Notes: generated from the sequence alone by a model not told the origin. A DNA stretch of 32,223 nucleotides from Lentisphaerota bacterium (GCA_018676675.1 JABHEG010000299.1:1-32223), one strand, 5' to 3'; shown: positions 15,864 to 25,331, counted from the first letter of the stretch. Made by a program: numbers and translations.

Positions 15864-18800
15864 TCAATGGTGTTCCAGGACGCCGGGTGTGGCTCGGAGT
15901 GACACAACGCCGTGTCCCGGCACGGTGCCAGCCCCCTCCAGTGTGCTGTCGAAGTGGAAGAGCGCTGTAGTCGCTGGGTCAAGCACGAACGGGGTCTGAA
16001 CGGGAGAGAAATCACCGGTGTAGCGCACCGACCGCGATACGCGGAGCTCGTCGATAAGTACAGGGGCTTCCTTCCGTCCCGTATTCAGCGCAAGCAATTG
16101 CAGGGCGAACAGCGTCTCGCCCAGGTCGACACTCTCACGACCGACAAGGCGCTCCGGCTTGGACATAGTGCACGGTCTGCTGGCCCTGCGTCCGTTGAGG
16201 TATAGGCGCAACGACTCGCCCAACTCAGCAGAGGCTTCCCAGACGAGGGCCAGGTGGTGCCACTCTCGCTGCTGCCAGAGGGCCGGGGAATCGGTCAATC
16301 GACAGGAAGCATCCCACCCTGCGTAGTCTCGATTCCGCACCTGTGCTCGGAGGGCCTGCCCATGGGGTTCGACCGCGATGGTCAGGGAGGAGCAGTTGGC
16401 CAAACCAGGGTGATCCCGCCGGAGTACACCGGCATGCAGGAACGTATACGTCGGACGCCAGGCCGGACGCTCCTCAGAGGTCGGGAGCGCGGGCCACAGC
16501 GGACGGAACCAGAACTCGAACGTCCCCTGGCGACGACAGAGCACACGGCTCCGCTCAGCCGAGCCGGGGACAGCAACATCCGGAGGGAGCACACAGGACC
16601 CACGCAGAGCTGGACTGCCGGCCAGCCCCGACTCGGACGCCCGCTTACCCGACGCGAACAGGGGGGCCACATCCGCCGTGCCGCCCCAGGCCCCGAGACG
16701 GACCCACTTTTCCACAGTCGCTTCCTCAGATGTCAGGAGGACACGAACGGCTCCCTCACTCACCTGTCGGTCAAAGCCAATCTCCACCAGAGCATCACTC
16801 TCCCACCGAGGCCGGATAGTCGGGACACGGAGCGCAGGGCGACGGGAATGGAGTTTGCCCGAGCTATCGTACGCCTCCAGCATCAGGGCTACGCCGTGGA
16901 GAGATCGACTCGAAGCAACCCCGGGCTGCAGTGAAGTCACAGTTGCGACACGATCGTCCATCGTGCGCACGGAGCTCTGGATCTTCCCCACGGTGATCTG
17001 CACATGCGGATCAACAGCGGCCGTGGAATCACCAACGAAACTCAGGAATTTGCTGTGGTCGTGGAAGCTCCTCGCCCCCGGCTCCATGATCGTGCTGAGC
17101 TCCCGGGCACCGGCCGGTGCTTTGTGATCGCGACACACGTTCACTCGCCAACGCCCCTTCCCTGGCCGTTCTCCCAGGCTGGCAAACGGCAGAGCCAACT
17201 CAAGTACCCAGCGGTCCTGCAGGCGCCGTGTGACGGCCTCCAGCCCCTCGGCATTCCACCCGCTGTCACGCTTTGAAACGATGAGCCCACTCGCATCCTT
17301 GACTCGCCTGACGCGCTTGTCCGAAATGGCGCCGGCTGCATTGATGAGGAAATGGACATACCCACCTTTGGAGCCTGGAGGCGCAATGAAGAGTTCCACC
17401 AGCTCATCCTCAGAGAGGTTGGCGTCCCGCTCCCTCTCTTGAGCGCGGATAGGAGCACCTTTGGGCATCCAGCATGTGTAGCCCACGTAGAGGTGCGTTT
17501 CAGAGGCGAGGAACCGGATGCGTGTCTCGGCCCTGGCCACGCGGTCCTGCTTCGGGTAAACGAGGAGCGACTCGGTCGGATGAGCGCCTTTCCAGAATGT
17601 CTCGTCGAGGGCACCGTCAACCATCATCTTGCCTTGAACACGTCCCAGATGAACGCTGCGGCGACGGCCCAGTTCCTTAACCATCTGCGGGTCCACGTCG
17701 CCGGCGGCGAGTTCGGGCAACTCACGTTCGGTTTGGGCCAGGGCTTCGAGGCGCGGTCCGAAATCTGTCCCCCAGGTCGGCGTGTACCGACGCCAGCGTC
17801 GTTGGTAGTTGTTGCCCGTTGGGTCAGCGTTGTAGACTGGGTCCTCCGGCCGTTCGGCCACCAGCCGCTCCATGGCCTTCTGCGCGTCTGTCACCGCTTC
17901 CCGACCAGCCGCGATTGCCTTCTTTGCTCCAGGCAAGTCCCCGGCAGTGGCCAGCTCGCGTGCCAGTAGGTCGAACGACCGCGTGCGAGCCATCCACATG
18001 CAGCAGTGGTACACCTCTCGCATGTAGATGAACCAGCGACGCGCCAGGACATCCATCCCAAGCGCATCCGGCGGCGCAACGAGCAACGCGAAAGCGCGGT
18101 CCAACCCCTTGACAGCACTTTCGGCCGCATCCGCCTGTTGACCCATTTTCGCGTACGTCGTGAGCACGGGTGTCATCCGGTAACGGTCATCGAATATTTG
18201 GTTCCACGCCACGTTCGCTGACAGAGCCGCGGTTATCTCGGCAGCGACTCGGCGACCGAAGACCCCCTTCACAATGTGAGGAAGCACGACAGAGTAGGCT
18301 TCATTGCCTCCTTCTGCATGCTCAGAAAAGGCCTCCCCCTCCTGACGTCCCCACATGGCCGCCCCGGGCGCTCCCGTGTTCCAGGTGTATTCACGCACGG
18401 CAAGTGACTTCACCGGCAGGAACGTCTGGAGTGTCACGGTGAAGACCAGATCGCGAGGCCCTGTGTAGAAGGTCGGCAACCAGCGCGGTGTCTCATCATA
18501 GAACGTCTGCCACTGCTCCCGCCCCGCCTTGTACCAGGTAAACACACCGTGGTCGCCCGTCAGCGCATCAAAGCGCCGAACATTGTCGATCGTGTTCTCA
18601 CGGATGCAGAACGTGGCATCATCCGGAATCGCCGGGGTCATCTTCTCCCAGAACGCCGTGAAACGTTCACGGACGTTGCGGGCCACAGCCGGGATACTGG
18701 GGCTCGGGCCGTAGCGGGAGATGTGATAGCCTTCGGCGCCGGCCTGAGTCAGGACGGAGATGTTGTATGGGTAGATTGTGAAGTGCAGACGACAGTCCGG

Positions 18801-19973
18801 AGCAACCGCCTTGATCGCGTTGTAGTAGATCATGTGTTTGTGAACGGTGGCTGCCGCAAAGTCATCCCCCCACCGCTCCCGGCAGACGTCACAGCGTTCC
18901 TCCCACTGGGCGGGGCTGAGAAAGCCACCGGTGTCGGTATCATGGAAGCCGACGTCCGTGATGCCGGTCCGCCGAATGACCTCTGCCAGCCGTCTGGCGT
19001 TCTGCTGTCGCTCGTCGTCGAGCGACCAGCAGCGTAAGCAGTCACGCCAACGCGTGCCGTTGTGGAGAGTTGCACAGCGCTTAGGGGCGTCAGGGAACTC
19101 ACTGATCCGGCCACAGAATGGCTTGAACGCGTAAGAGAGCGAACGGATCCCTCGAGCCTTGGCGTAGTCAGTGACCTGTCGATACGCATCCATGGCCGCC
19201 GGAGACAGTTGCCGCCAGCGTTGAATTTCAGACGCATGGAAACAGGAGATCTTCCAGGCCAGCAAGCGATCCAGGTGTTCCTTCATTGCCTCGACGAAAG
19301 CAGAGAGCGTCTTGGTTGAGGGCGGGGATCCCCAGCGGATGGCATTGCTCAGATTGCCGCGTTCCGGATGGTACATCGAGATGTCCTCCGTCACGGCCAG
19401 GAAGTCAGGCCAGTCTACCACGTCCGCCTCTCTGAACACGATGCCTGCGGCCCCCTGCTGCAGCAACCCGGCAAATGTGACACATGCGTAGAGCGTCCCT
19501 ACAGGGTCCGCTCCCGCGAGTAGGACGACGCGGCGGCCGCCTTTCTCCACGCGATGAATCACGTAGCCATGCTCTCCCGGGTGTTCAGGCCCAAGGTCCA
19601 GCTGCGCGTCGCTCCCCAGCTGCTCGACCGCGGCCGAGGTCGAGCGCGTGCCGATGTGGATAACTGCTTCCGAAGTGACCGGAACCTGTCCGGGAACACA
19701 GACGGGAAGGGCGGAACCGTCGAGCTCCCGGAGACGCCGATTGATCCAGTCCGCCCCGATGCGATCCTGTTCAGAGGCCTCTTCCCCAAGCACGATCGCT
19801 GCTCCCGTGAGGGATTTCAGATCCCCGCTGAGCGAGATGTGTCTGGGCATGGGGATAATGTCGATCTCAGACCACAGTTCGGGGGTGGCGGCTGGCGGGA
19901 GTTCGGCGAAAGCTGGGAACGCGGCAAGGAGAAGCAACACCAGACTGAACAGGGAATACCCAGGACGTTTCAT
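15864..19973 (-). CDS. Very large secreted glycoside hydrolase-like protein, 1369 aa
   Basis: A signal peptide (1-23, ending AFA) is followed by a domain starting IPMPRHISLSGDL, like the accessory domain in front of GH20/GH84-type catalytic barrels (about 36-185). A central alpha/beta region (about 190-560) reads as a TIM-barrel of the DUF4838/hexosaminidase-like kind, with cysteine pairs DCLRC and CDVC and the acidic stretch GFHDTDTGGF. An all-helical region follows. At about 780-980 there is a CBM9-like module (KMMVDGALDETFWKGAHP, ETHLYVGYTCW). The end (about 1145-1369) is a LamG/concanavalin-like module (GTFEFWFRPLW, REWHHLALVWE, LRLYLNGRR, VLIDELRVSRSVRY). AAGGAG precedes the ATG by eight bases. 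Gene neighbours, an oxidoreductase and a sulfatase, point to breakdown of a sulfated glycan. Catalytic residues cannot be assigned by eye. Confidence 0.85.
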   Translation of the reverse strand: MKRPGYSLFSLVLLLLAAFPAFAELPPAATPELWSEIDIIPMPRHISLSGDLKSLTGAAIVLGEEASEQDRIGADWINRRLRELDGSALPVCVPGQVPVTSEAVIHIGTRSTSAAVEQLGSDAQLDLGPEHPGEHGYVIHRVEKGGRRVVLLAGADPVGTLYACVTFAGLLQQGAAGIVFREADVVDWPDFLAVTEDISMYHPERGNLSNAIRWGSPPSTKTLSAFVEAMKEHLDRLLAWKISCFHASEIQRWRQLSPAAMDAYRQVTDYAKARGIRSLSYAFKPFCGRISEFPDAPKRCATLHNGTRWRDCLRCWSLDDERQQNARRLAEVIRRTGITDVGFHDTDTGGFLSPAQWEERCDVCRERWGDDFAAATVHKHMIYYNAIKAVAPDCRLHFTIYPYNISVLTQAGAEGYHISRYGPSPSIPAVARNVRERFTAFWEKMTPAIPDDATFCIRENTIDNVRRFDALTGDHGVFTWYKAGREQWQTFYDETPRWLPTFYTGPRDLVFTVTLQTFLPVKSLAVREYTWNTGAPGAAMWGRQEGEAFSEHAEGGNEAYSVVLPHIVKGVFGRRVAAEITAALSANVAWNQIFDDRYRMTPVLTTYAKMGQQADAAESAVKGLDRAFALLVAPPDALGMDVLARRWFIYMREVYHCCMWMARTRSFDLLARELATAGDLPGAKKAIAAGREAVTDAQKAMERLVAERPEDPVYNADPTGNNYQRRWRRYTPTWGTDFGPRLEALAQTERELPELAAGDVDPQMVKELGRRRSVHLGRVQGKMMVDGALDETFWKGAHPTESLLVYPKQDRVARAETRIRFLASETHLYVGYTCWMPKGAPIRAQERERDANLSEDELVELFIAPPGSKGGYVHFLINAAGAISDKRVRRVKDASGLIVSKRDSGWNAEGLEAVTRRLQDRWVLELALPFASLGERPGKGRWRVNVCRDHKAPAGARELSTIMEPGARSFHDHSKFLSFVGDSTAAVDPHVQITVGKIQSSVRTMDDRVATVTSLQPGVASSRSLHGVALMLEAYDSSGKLHSRRPALRVPTIRPRWESDALVEIGFDRQVSEGAVRVLLTSEEATVEKWVRLGAWGGTADVAPLFASGKRASESGLAGSPALRGSCVLPPDVAVPGSAERSRVLCRRQGTFEFWFRPLWPALPTSEERPAWRPTYTFLHAGVLRRDHPGLANCSSLTIAVEPHGQALRAQVRNRDYAGWDASCRLTDSPALWQQREWHHLALVWEASAELGESLRLYLNGRRASRPCTMSKPERLVGRESVDLGETLFALQLLALNTGRKEAPVLIDELRVSRSVRYTGDFSPVQTPFVLDPATTALFHFDSTLEGAGTVPGHGVVSLRATPGVLEHH

Positions 19974-20038
19974 CTCACAGGCTCCTTATCCGCAGTTTCC
20001 GCCCAGGAACATCACGGCCACCACGATCACACGTGTGC

Positions 20039-21334
20039 TCAGAGCGTCCAGGGCTCACGGTAGTCGTAGTGCAGCAAGGCGTTGGCCTCGTCGCTGTTCG
20101 TGAACCGTTCGGCCTCGGGATCCCAGTCAAGGCGCTTGCCCACCTTAAACGCGATGTTCGCAAGGTGAGCAAAACTGGTTGACCGGTGCCCATCCTCAAG
20201 GGTGCAGAGGGGATCCCGACGGGTCTGAACACACTCCAGGAAATCGTGGATCAGGACGGCGGTGGTGTCTTCCTTGATCCCGAGGTCGCCGTAGGCTTTG
20301 TCGCTCTTGAGGGTGTCCCCATCATCCTCAATGAGCTTGTCCCACGTCTGGAATTGCCCAGGTCGAGCCGAAGTAATCTTGTAGCCATCCTGGCTGGCGA
20401 GGCACATGCCTTTGGCGCCGCGCAGCTCGACCTCCCCGCCTTGGATGCCCTGTCCGCCACACCCCTCCAGGACCTCGAAACGCGCGATCGCGCCCGACGC
20501 GAATTCGAAGCTGGCGATCATGTTGTCCGGGATCGTGCGGTCATCGTCCACGATGCCGCTTCCGCCCGACGCCCAAACGGCCACCGGGGCCGCTTCGCCC
20601 ATCATCCAGCGAATCACATCAAGGTAGTGCACGCCCCAGTTCCCCATCTGAGAGGAGAAGCCATCCCACCAACGGAAATGGTAGGGCGCGATGTTGTACT
20701 GGTAGGGTCGTGCAGCACGAGGGCCAAGCCACATATCCCAGTCGAAATTTGAGGGGGGCGCTTCCTCTGCCAGCTTCCCGATGCCATCGGGCACCATGTC
20801 GCCGATGCGGACCGCGCAGCCCATGGCCACCTTGCCGATCGCGCCGCCCTGAATCCTCCCCGCGAGCTTCTGGTAGATCGAGGACCCGCGGCGGTTCAGA
20901 CAGACAGCGCCGATGCGCCCGGTCTCCCGCTCCACCTCGACCATACGCCGCCCTTCGTGGATCGTCGCCGTCAGCGGTTTCTCCACAAACACGTCCTTCC
21001 CGGTTCGGAAAGCCATCACAGTCTGAACGGCGTGCCAATGGTCTGGCGTGGCAATGCAGACCGCGTCGATATCATCGCGGGCCAGGAGGTCGCGGAAATC
21101 GTTGTACACATCGGGCGGCGTGGAGAATTTCTCCTGCATCGGAGGGACGGGGATGCCGGAGGAAAGATAGCGTGGATGAACGGCAGAGCGGTCACGATCA
21201 AGATAGGGCTGATAGACATCACAAAGGGCGACCACATCACATAACGGGTCGGCAAGGAAGCGCGTCAGCAGCTGTGTCCCCCGATTACCCACCCCGATGA
21301 AACCTACACGGATCTTGTCTCTGTTTTCAGACAT
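20039..21334 (-). CDS. Gfo/Idh/MocA-family oxidoreductase, 431 aa
   Basis: NAD(P)-dependent sugar or inositol dehydrogenase family. The Rossmann fold is at the start (VGFIGVGNRG, G-x-G-x-x-G), followed by ATPDHWHAVQ, and the EKPL motif with the family lysine lies near residue 118. The C-terminal half has HFRWWDGFSSQMGNWGVHYLDVIRWM, typical of the PVC-phylum subfamily in which histidine and tryptophan blocks line the substrate pocket. There is no twin-arginine signal, unlike many relatives, so it is cytoplasmic. It is the first gene of the cluster with the secreted hydrolase (65 bases apart) and the sulfatase, and probably processes a released sugar. The exact substrate is unknown. The ATG at 21334 fits the usual N-terminus. 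Confidence 0.92.
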   Translation of the reverse strand: MSENRDKIRVGFIGVGNRGTQLLTRFLADPLCDVVALCDVYQPYLDRDRSAVHPRYLSSGIPVPPMQEKFSTPPDVYNDFRDLLARDDIDAVCIATPDHWHAVQTVMAFRTGKDVFVEKPLTATIHEGRRMVEVERETGRIGAVCLNRRGSSIYQKLAGRIQGGAIGKVAMGCAVRIGDMVPDGIGKLAEEAPPSNFDWDMWLGPRAARPYQYNIAPYHFRWWDGFSSQMGNWGVHYLDVIRWMMGEAAPVAVWASGGSGIVDDDRTIPDNMIASFEFASGAIARFEVLEGCGGQGIQGGEVELRGAKGMCLASQDGYKITSARPGQFQTWDKLIEDDGDTLKSDKAYGDLGIKEDTTAVLIHDFLECVQTRRDPLCTLEDGHRSTSFAHLANIAFKVGKRLDWDPEAERFTNSDEANALLHYDYREPWTL

Positions 21335-21458
21335 GTTTTCTCTGTCCTCGTCAAAGCGTTCAGAATGACCCAGTGGCGGCGGGGGCCAACCGGAAGAGCC
21401 CTCAGTCCCGGTACTTTTGAGCTGGTTCTTTCACGGAGAAAGCGGCGGCTGCCCCGTC

Positions 21459-21526
21459 TCGACGGAGCTCGAGGTCCTGAGCCGTTTCGGCGCGCTTGTG
21501 CGTGCTCAAGGCCCTGAGCCCGTCGA
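21459..21526. repeat. REP-like inverted pair of TCGACGGGCTC elements
   Basis: TCGACGGAGCTC (21459-21470) and its inverted partner GAGCCCGTCGA (21516-21526) flank 45 bases. The right copy sits in GGCCCTGAGCCCGTCGAAGGGC, a sequence type well known as a dispersed extragenic repeat in many high-GC genomes. Only one pair is seen here, so dispersion cannot be shown from this window. Confidence 0.5.
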
Positions 21527-21590
21527 AGGGCTTTGCCGAAGGAGACATCGGGCCTCCAGTCCAGCACGCCTCACGCTCGAAAGCGCTGTT

Positions 21591-21606
21591 GACACTTTAC
21601 TGTGTC
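21591..21606. promoter_or_regulatory. Dyad GACAC-N6-GTGTC overlapping a TTGACA
   Basis: A perfect 5-6-5 inverted repeat, 217 bases before the GT9 start codon. The preceding TTGACA (21589-21594) could be a -35 element, but the sequence 17 bases on (GCACAT) is a poor -10. It may be an operator. Confidence 0.3.
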
Positions 21607-21822
21607 TTCCCGCACATGACACCGTCGGATCACAGGAACAACTGCGTGGACCCCAGGTGGAATCGGGGCAGCACATCCCGGGTGAGAAACGCTGCCATGG
21701 CCCCCGTCATGGCCCAGTCTGGGCGAACGGTGGGCCGTCCGACATCGCCGAATCGCTAACGGTTCCGGTTTCAGCGTCTATCTTACGTCTAACACGGCCT
21801 CGGGCAATCAGGAGGACACTCT

Positions 21823-23046
21823 GTGAACGTATCGAGTATGCGACGGGCGGATCGCTGGATCGGCGGGTGTGCCTGCATCTTTCTGACCGTCGTCCGGCGA
21901 CTGCTCGATTGGTTGCCTGAGAGGCCGCCGGCAGAGCCGCGACGGATCCTCTTCGTGAAGCTGGCTGAACAGGGCTCAACCGTCCTGGCATACAGGGCTC
22001 TGCGCGAGGCCGCCGAACGCTACGGCCGTGACAACATCTATTTCCTCGTTCTCGAGGAGAACCGATTCATTCTGGATGTGCTTGAGGTCATTCCGCCTGA
22101 AAATGTGGTGGCCCTGCGCTCAGGATCCCTGGTTGGGTTGTGTTGGGAAGGTCTGAAGGGGATTCATCGCCTGAGAAAACTCCGTCTGGATGCGGCCATT
22201 GACCTGGAGTTCTTTGCCCGTTCGTCCGTGGCAGCTGCCTACCTGAGCGGAGCGAGGAAGCGGGTGGGGTTCCACTCCCATCACGGCGAGTCCTGGTACC
22301 GAGGGGGCCTCCTGACCCACCGGCTGGTGCTCAACCCACATATTCACACGGGAGACCTGCTCCTTTTTATGGTTCGCTCGCTGGAGCTCCCGCCGGAGGA
22401 ACTGCCGGCGTCCGGGGTCCCGGTGCCCGACGCTCAGGATGGGCCCGAGCCAGGTTTCCAGCCCTCGCCTGACGAAGTCGACGCCGTCCGGACGATCATC
22501 GCCAGGGAGACAGGCCAGGACGAACCCGTACGCCTCGTGTTGTTGAACGCCAACTGCAGCGACCTGATGCCGCTGCGACGGTGGCCAGAAGAACGATACG
22601 TGGAACTGGCCAGGCGGCTGATCGACCAGTTCCCCGACCTCTGGGTCGGATTCACCGGGGCGCCCTCCGAACAGGATGGCGCCGGGAAGCTGGTAGCCGA
22701 GATCGCCCGCGACCGATGCGTCTGTCTGGCCGGCCGGACCACGCTGCGGCAGCTGCTGATTCTCTACTCACTCTCCGAAGTGCTGGTCACCAACGACAGC
22801 GGCCCGGCCCACTTCGCTACTCTCACCCCAATCCATGTTGTCACCCTTTTCGGGCCCGAAACGCCGGCCTTGTTCGGCGCTCGAACGCCCCGGAACCACG
22901 TCCTGTGGGCACAACTCCCCTGCAGCCCCTGCGTGAACGCCTACAACCACCGGCAGTCGTTCTGTCGGACGAACCTATGCATGACCGGGATCTCCGTTGA
23001 CGACGTCTTCGAGAAGGTCTGTGAGCTGTACACTAAACGACGGTAG
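21823..23046 (+). CDS. Glycosyltransferase family 9 (heptosyltransferase-like), 407 aa
   Basis: Inverting GT-B enzyme that adds a sugar from an ADP- or other nucleotide-sugar to lipopolysaccharide core or a similar glycan. The first domain begins RRILFVKLAEQGSTVLAYRAL, the second carries the GT9 blocks VLLNANCSD, GFTGAPSEQ and TNDSGPAHFA (323-332), followed by LFGPETP. A C-terminal cysteine group (PCSPC, FCRTNLC) is found in a subset of GT9 proteins and may bind metal. An N-terminal hydrophobic stretch (about 12-28) could anchor it to the membrane. GTG start with GGAGG seven bases upstream. The next gene begins four bases after the stop, so the two are co-transcribed, probably for cell-envelope glycan assembly. 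Confidence 0.9.
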   Translation: MNVSSMRRADRWIGGCACIFLTVVRRLLDWLPERPPAEPRRILFVKLAEQGSTVLAYRALREAAERYGRDNIYFLVLEENRFILDVLEVIPPENVVALRSGSLVGLCWEGLKGIHRLRKLRLDAAIDLEFFARSSVAAAYLSGARKRVGFHSHHGESWYRGGLLTHRLVLNPHIHTGDLLLFMVRSLELPPEELPASGVPVPDAQDGPEPGFQPSPDEVDAVRTIIARETGQDEPVRLVLLNANCSDLMPLRRWPEERYVELARRLIDQFPDLWVGFTGAPSEQDGAGKLVAEIARDRCVCLAGRTTLRQLLILYSLSEVLVTNDSGPAHFATLTPIHVVTLFGPETPALFGARTPRNHVLWAQLPCSPCVNAYNHRQSFCRTNLCMTGISVDDVFEKVCELYTKRR

Positions 23047-23050
23047 CCGC

Positions 23051-24805
23051 ATGACGGAACAGCGTGCCTGGCAGGGGAAACTCCGCGCCGCAGTGCGGCG
23101 GCCGGTTACTCCTCTGGCCGTTTTCGCCCTTCTCGCGGCCGCGGGCATGCTGCACAAGTCAGCGATCTTCGATGAAGCCGCCTTGCTTGCCTCTGGCGCT
23201 CGTTACCTCCGAACGGGCGAGAACGCCTTCAATGCGGAGAACCCACCGTTGGTCAAGGCCATCTATGCCCTGCCGACACTTCTGCTGGCCGGCAAGGGCG
23301 TCCCCCCTCTTCCCGAATCCGCCCGTTACGCCTATGACATGATGGTCCAGGTGGAGTATGGCAATGCGTTTCTCTATGGGCAGCCACACCCCGGGACCGT
23401 ACTCTTCGGCTGTCGTCTGATGTGCGTGGCCGTCGCCTGCCTACTCGGATGGGTTCTCTTCACGGTGAGCCTGCGAATCTGGAGCAGGAACACAGCTGTC
23501 GCCGCGCTCTGGATCTTCGCACTGTCCCCCAATCTGATCGCCCATGGTCGACTCATCACGTTGGACACGGCCTGCTCATTGGCGATCTTCGGGACGGCCC
23601 TCCTCGCGCTCCGGCTGCTGGACCGGGGGCGGTGGGTGGACGCCATGTGGTTCGGCCTGGCTCTGGGGGGGGCTCTCCTGACCAAGTTCACCGCCGTTCT
23701 GCTCCTCCCTTTGACCGTCGTTCAAGTGTTCGCTTACGTGTGCTGGCAACGGAAGTGGTCCGTACTGCCAAAACGAGTGGCCCAGTTCATCGCCGGAGGC
23801 CTGGTTGCGATTCTGGTGATCAACGCGATGTATGGTTTTGCCGGCTTCGGAAGCTCCCTGAGTTCCCAACCTTACCGCAGCCCAATGGTCCGAGGCCTAC
23901 AGGCGTTGCCGGTGATTGGTGATCTTCCCGTGCCAATGCCCGTACCGTACATCCGCGGGTTCGATATCGTGGCAAACAACAATCGGCCAGGGTTCCCCAA
24001 CATCTTCCTGGGCAAACTCTATCCCAAAGGCGGATCCTGGTGGTACTACTACCTGGTGGTGATGGCGTTGAAGGTGCCAATCCCGCTCCTTCTTGCCCTC
24101 GGCTTCGGCCTTGGCACCCTCGTCCGGCGACGCGATGATTGGGGACGGGTTGCGGTGTTGGCGATCCCTCCGGCACTCATGTTCGCCAACTTCAGTTTCA
24201 TTGCCTACCGTCAGCTCGGCCTTCGGTACATCCTACCCCTGTGGCCGTTCTTCCTGCTGGCAATCGGGTCGGGACTGGAAGTCCTGCGCGGCCACTGGCA
24301 ACGCCCGGCGATCCGGGCCGGGTGCGTTTCCCTCGCGGCCTGGTATGCCCTCGGTACCGTCCTGGCACATCCCGACTACCTGAGCTACTTCAACGAGGCG
24401 GCCGGGGGCGCAAAACGTGGCTGGCGTTACCTGGCGGTGTCCAACACTGACTGGGGCCAGGATCTTCCCGCCCTGGCCCGTTGGCAACGTCGCATGAAGC
24501 GCCCTTCGATGTTCGTGCTCTACTATGGCTCCGCGCCGCTGGCTCCCTACGGCGTGGAAGCCCAGGAATGGGCCACTGATCCTCTACCCCCATTTTTGGC
24601 GATCAGCGTGACCAACTATTACCTGTGGCGAGACGTTCCGCTGGTTCGTTTTCTTCGCGACCACAGGGTGCCTGTGGCCTATGCCGGAGGGTCAATTCAC
24701 ATCTACCGGCTCGACCAGAGCGTGGTCGAGGAAATGGTCCAGCGCGCCCAGATCCGACAGAGCCCTGACCAACGGGAGGGGTCTCCCAGCCCGACAGAGC
24801 CCTGA
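23051..24805 (+). CDS. GT39/PMT-type membrane glycosyltransferase, 584 aa
   Basis: Polytopic GT-C enzyme that transfers a sugar from a polyprenyl-phosphate donor to protein or lipid. The first loop has the catalytic acidic pair F-D41-E42 followed by RYLRTGENAFNAENPPLVKA, the conserved N-P-P-L-x-K block. About ten hydrophobic segments follow (for example VAVACLLGWVLFTVSL, FGLALGGALLTKFTAVLLLP and PFFLLAIGSGLEVL). A periplasmic C-terminal part contains VSNTDWGQDLPALARWQRR, typical of this subfamily. I use the ATG at 23051, just after the GT9 stop; an upstream start would overlap that gene. The last residues (SPDQREGSPSPTEP) are encoded by a 37-base tandem repeat that also supplies the stop codon, so the original C-terminus may have been different. 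Confidence 0.88.
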   Translation: MTEQRAWQGKLRAAVRRPVTPLAVFALLAAAGMLHKSAIFDEAALLASGARYLRTGENAFNAENPPLVKAIYALPTLLLAGKGVPPLPESARYAYDMMVQVEYGNAFLYGQPHPGTVLFGCRLMCVAVACLLGWVLFTVSLRIWSRNTAVAALWIFALSPNLIAHGRLITLDTACSLAIFGTALLALRLLDRGRWVDAMWFGLALGGALLTKFTAVLLLPLTVVQVFAYVCWQRKWSVLPKRVAQFIAGGLVAILVINAMYGFAGFGSSLSSQPYRSPMVRGLQALPVIGDLPVPMPVPYIRGFDIVANNNRPGFPNIFLGKLYPKGGSWWYYYLVVMALKVPIPLLLALGFGLGTLVRRRDDWGRVAVLAIPPALMFANFSFIAYRQLGLRYILPLWPFFLLAIGSGLEVLRGHWQRPAIRAGCVSLAAWYALGTVLAHPDYLSYFNEAAGGAKRGWRYLAVSNTDWGQDLPALARWQRRMKRPSMFVLYYGSAPLAPYGVEAQEWATDPLPPFLAISVTNYYLWRDVPLVRFLRDHRVPVAYAGGSIHIYRLDQSVVEEMVQRAQIRQSPDQREGSPSPTEP

Positions 24806-24837
24806 CCAACGGGAGGGGTCTCCCAGCCCCACAGAGC
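24754..24837. repeat. Two-and-a-bit copies of a 37-bp tandem repeat with a hairpin
   Basis: Copies start at 24754 and 24791, with a 10-base partial third at 24828 (one mismatch). Each unit contains GGGAG-GGGT-CTCCC, a 5-bp hairpin. Because 37 is not a multiple of three, the second copy is read in another frame and provides the TGA stop of the upstream gene. Confidence 0.85.
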
Positions 24838-24968
24838 CGCGAGTTACGCACGAGCCCCTTGGCAGGTTGTCCATCGGGCCGTACGTTTAGGATGGTGTCG
24901 GGCGGCCAAGACGACCGGCGGCCACCGATCTGCCCCCGAAATAGGGCACAACTCTCTGGAGATCCACC

Positions 24969-25331
24969 ATGGAAAACCGTACCGACGAACGCGCTGAGAA
25001 ACTCCGGCTGTGGGCCATGGGCTGCCACCTGGCATCGCTGGCCTGCTACCTGGGAATCCCCTTTGGCAATGTCATTGGCCCTCTGATCGTGTGGCTCGTG
25101 GGAAAAGAGCGGTACCCGGAAATCGAGCACGACGGCAAGGAGTCCCTGAACTTCCAGATCTCGCTCACGATCTACTCCCTGGTAGCCGGAGCGCTCTGCC
25201 TGGTCTTCATTGGGATGCTGATCCTCCCCGTCGTCCTAATCTTCGGAATCGTCCAGGTCATCCTGGCAACGATCGAAGCCAGCAAGGGGAACACGTACAC
25301 TTACCCCTACTCCATCCGGTTCATTCGCTGA
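24969..25331 (+). CDS. DUF4870 (Tic20-like) membrane protein, 120 aa
   Basis: MENRTDERAEKLRLWAMGCH is followed by four hydrophobic segments: LASLACYLGIPFGNVIGPLI, a segment after the conserved IEHDGKESLNFQIS, then VAGALCLVFIGMLILPVVLI and the following helix. The D-G-K-E-x-L-N-F-Q block is the hallmark of the family, whose role is unknown. GGAG is seven bases upstream of the ATG. It stands alone between the glycosyltransferase and the ABC protein; co-transcription with either is possible. Confidence 0.88.
   Translation: MENRTDERAEKLRLWAMGCHLASLACYLGIPFGNVIGPLIVWLVGKERYPEIEHDGKESLNFQISLTIYSLVAGALCLVFIGMLILPVVLIFGIVQVILATIEASKGNTYTYPYSIRFIR

Larger units (their letters stand above)
21335..21822. 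other. Intergenic region between divergent clusters
   Basis: 488 bases with no convincing gene. It holds the REP-like inverted repeat and the dyad listed separately, and must contain the promoters for the leftward glycan cluster and the rightward glycosyltransferase genes. I could not identify either -10 element with confidence. Confidence 0.5.
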
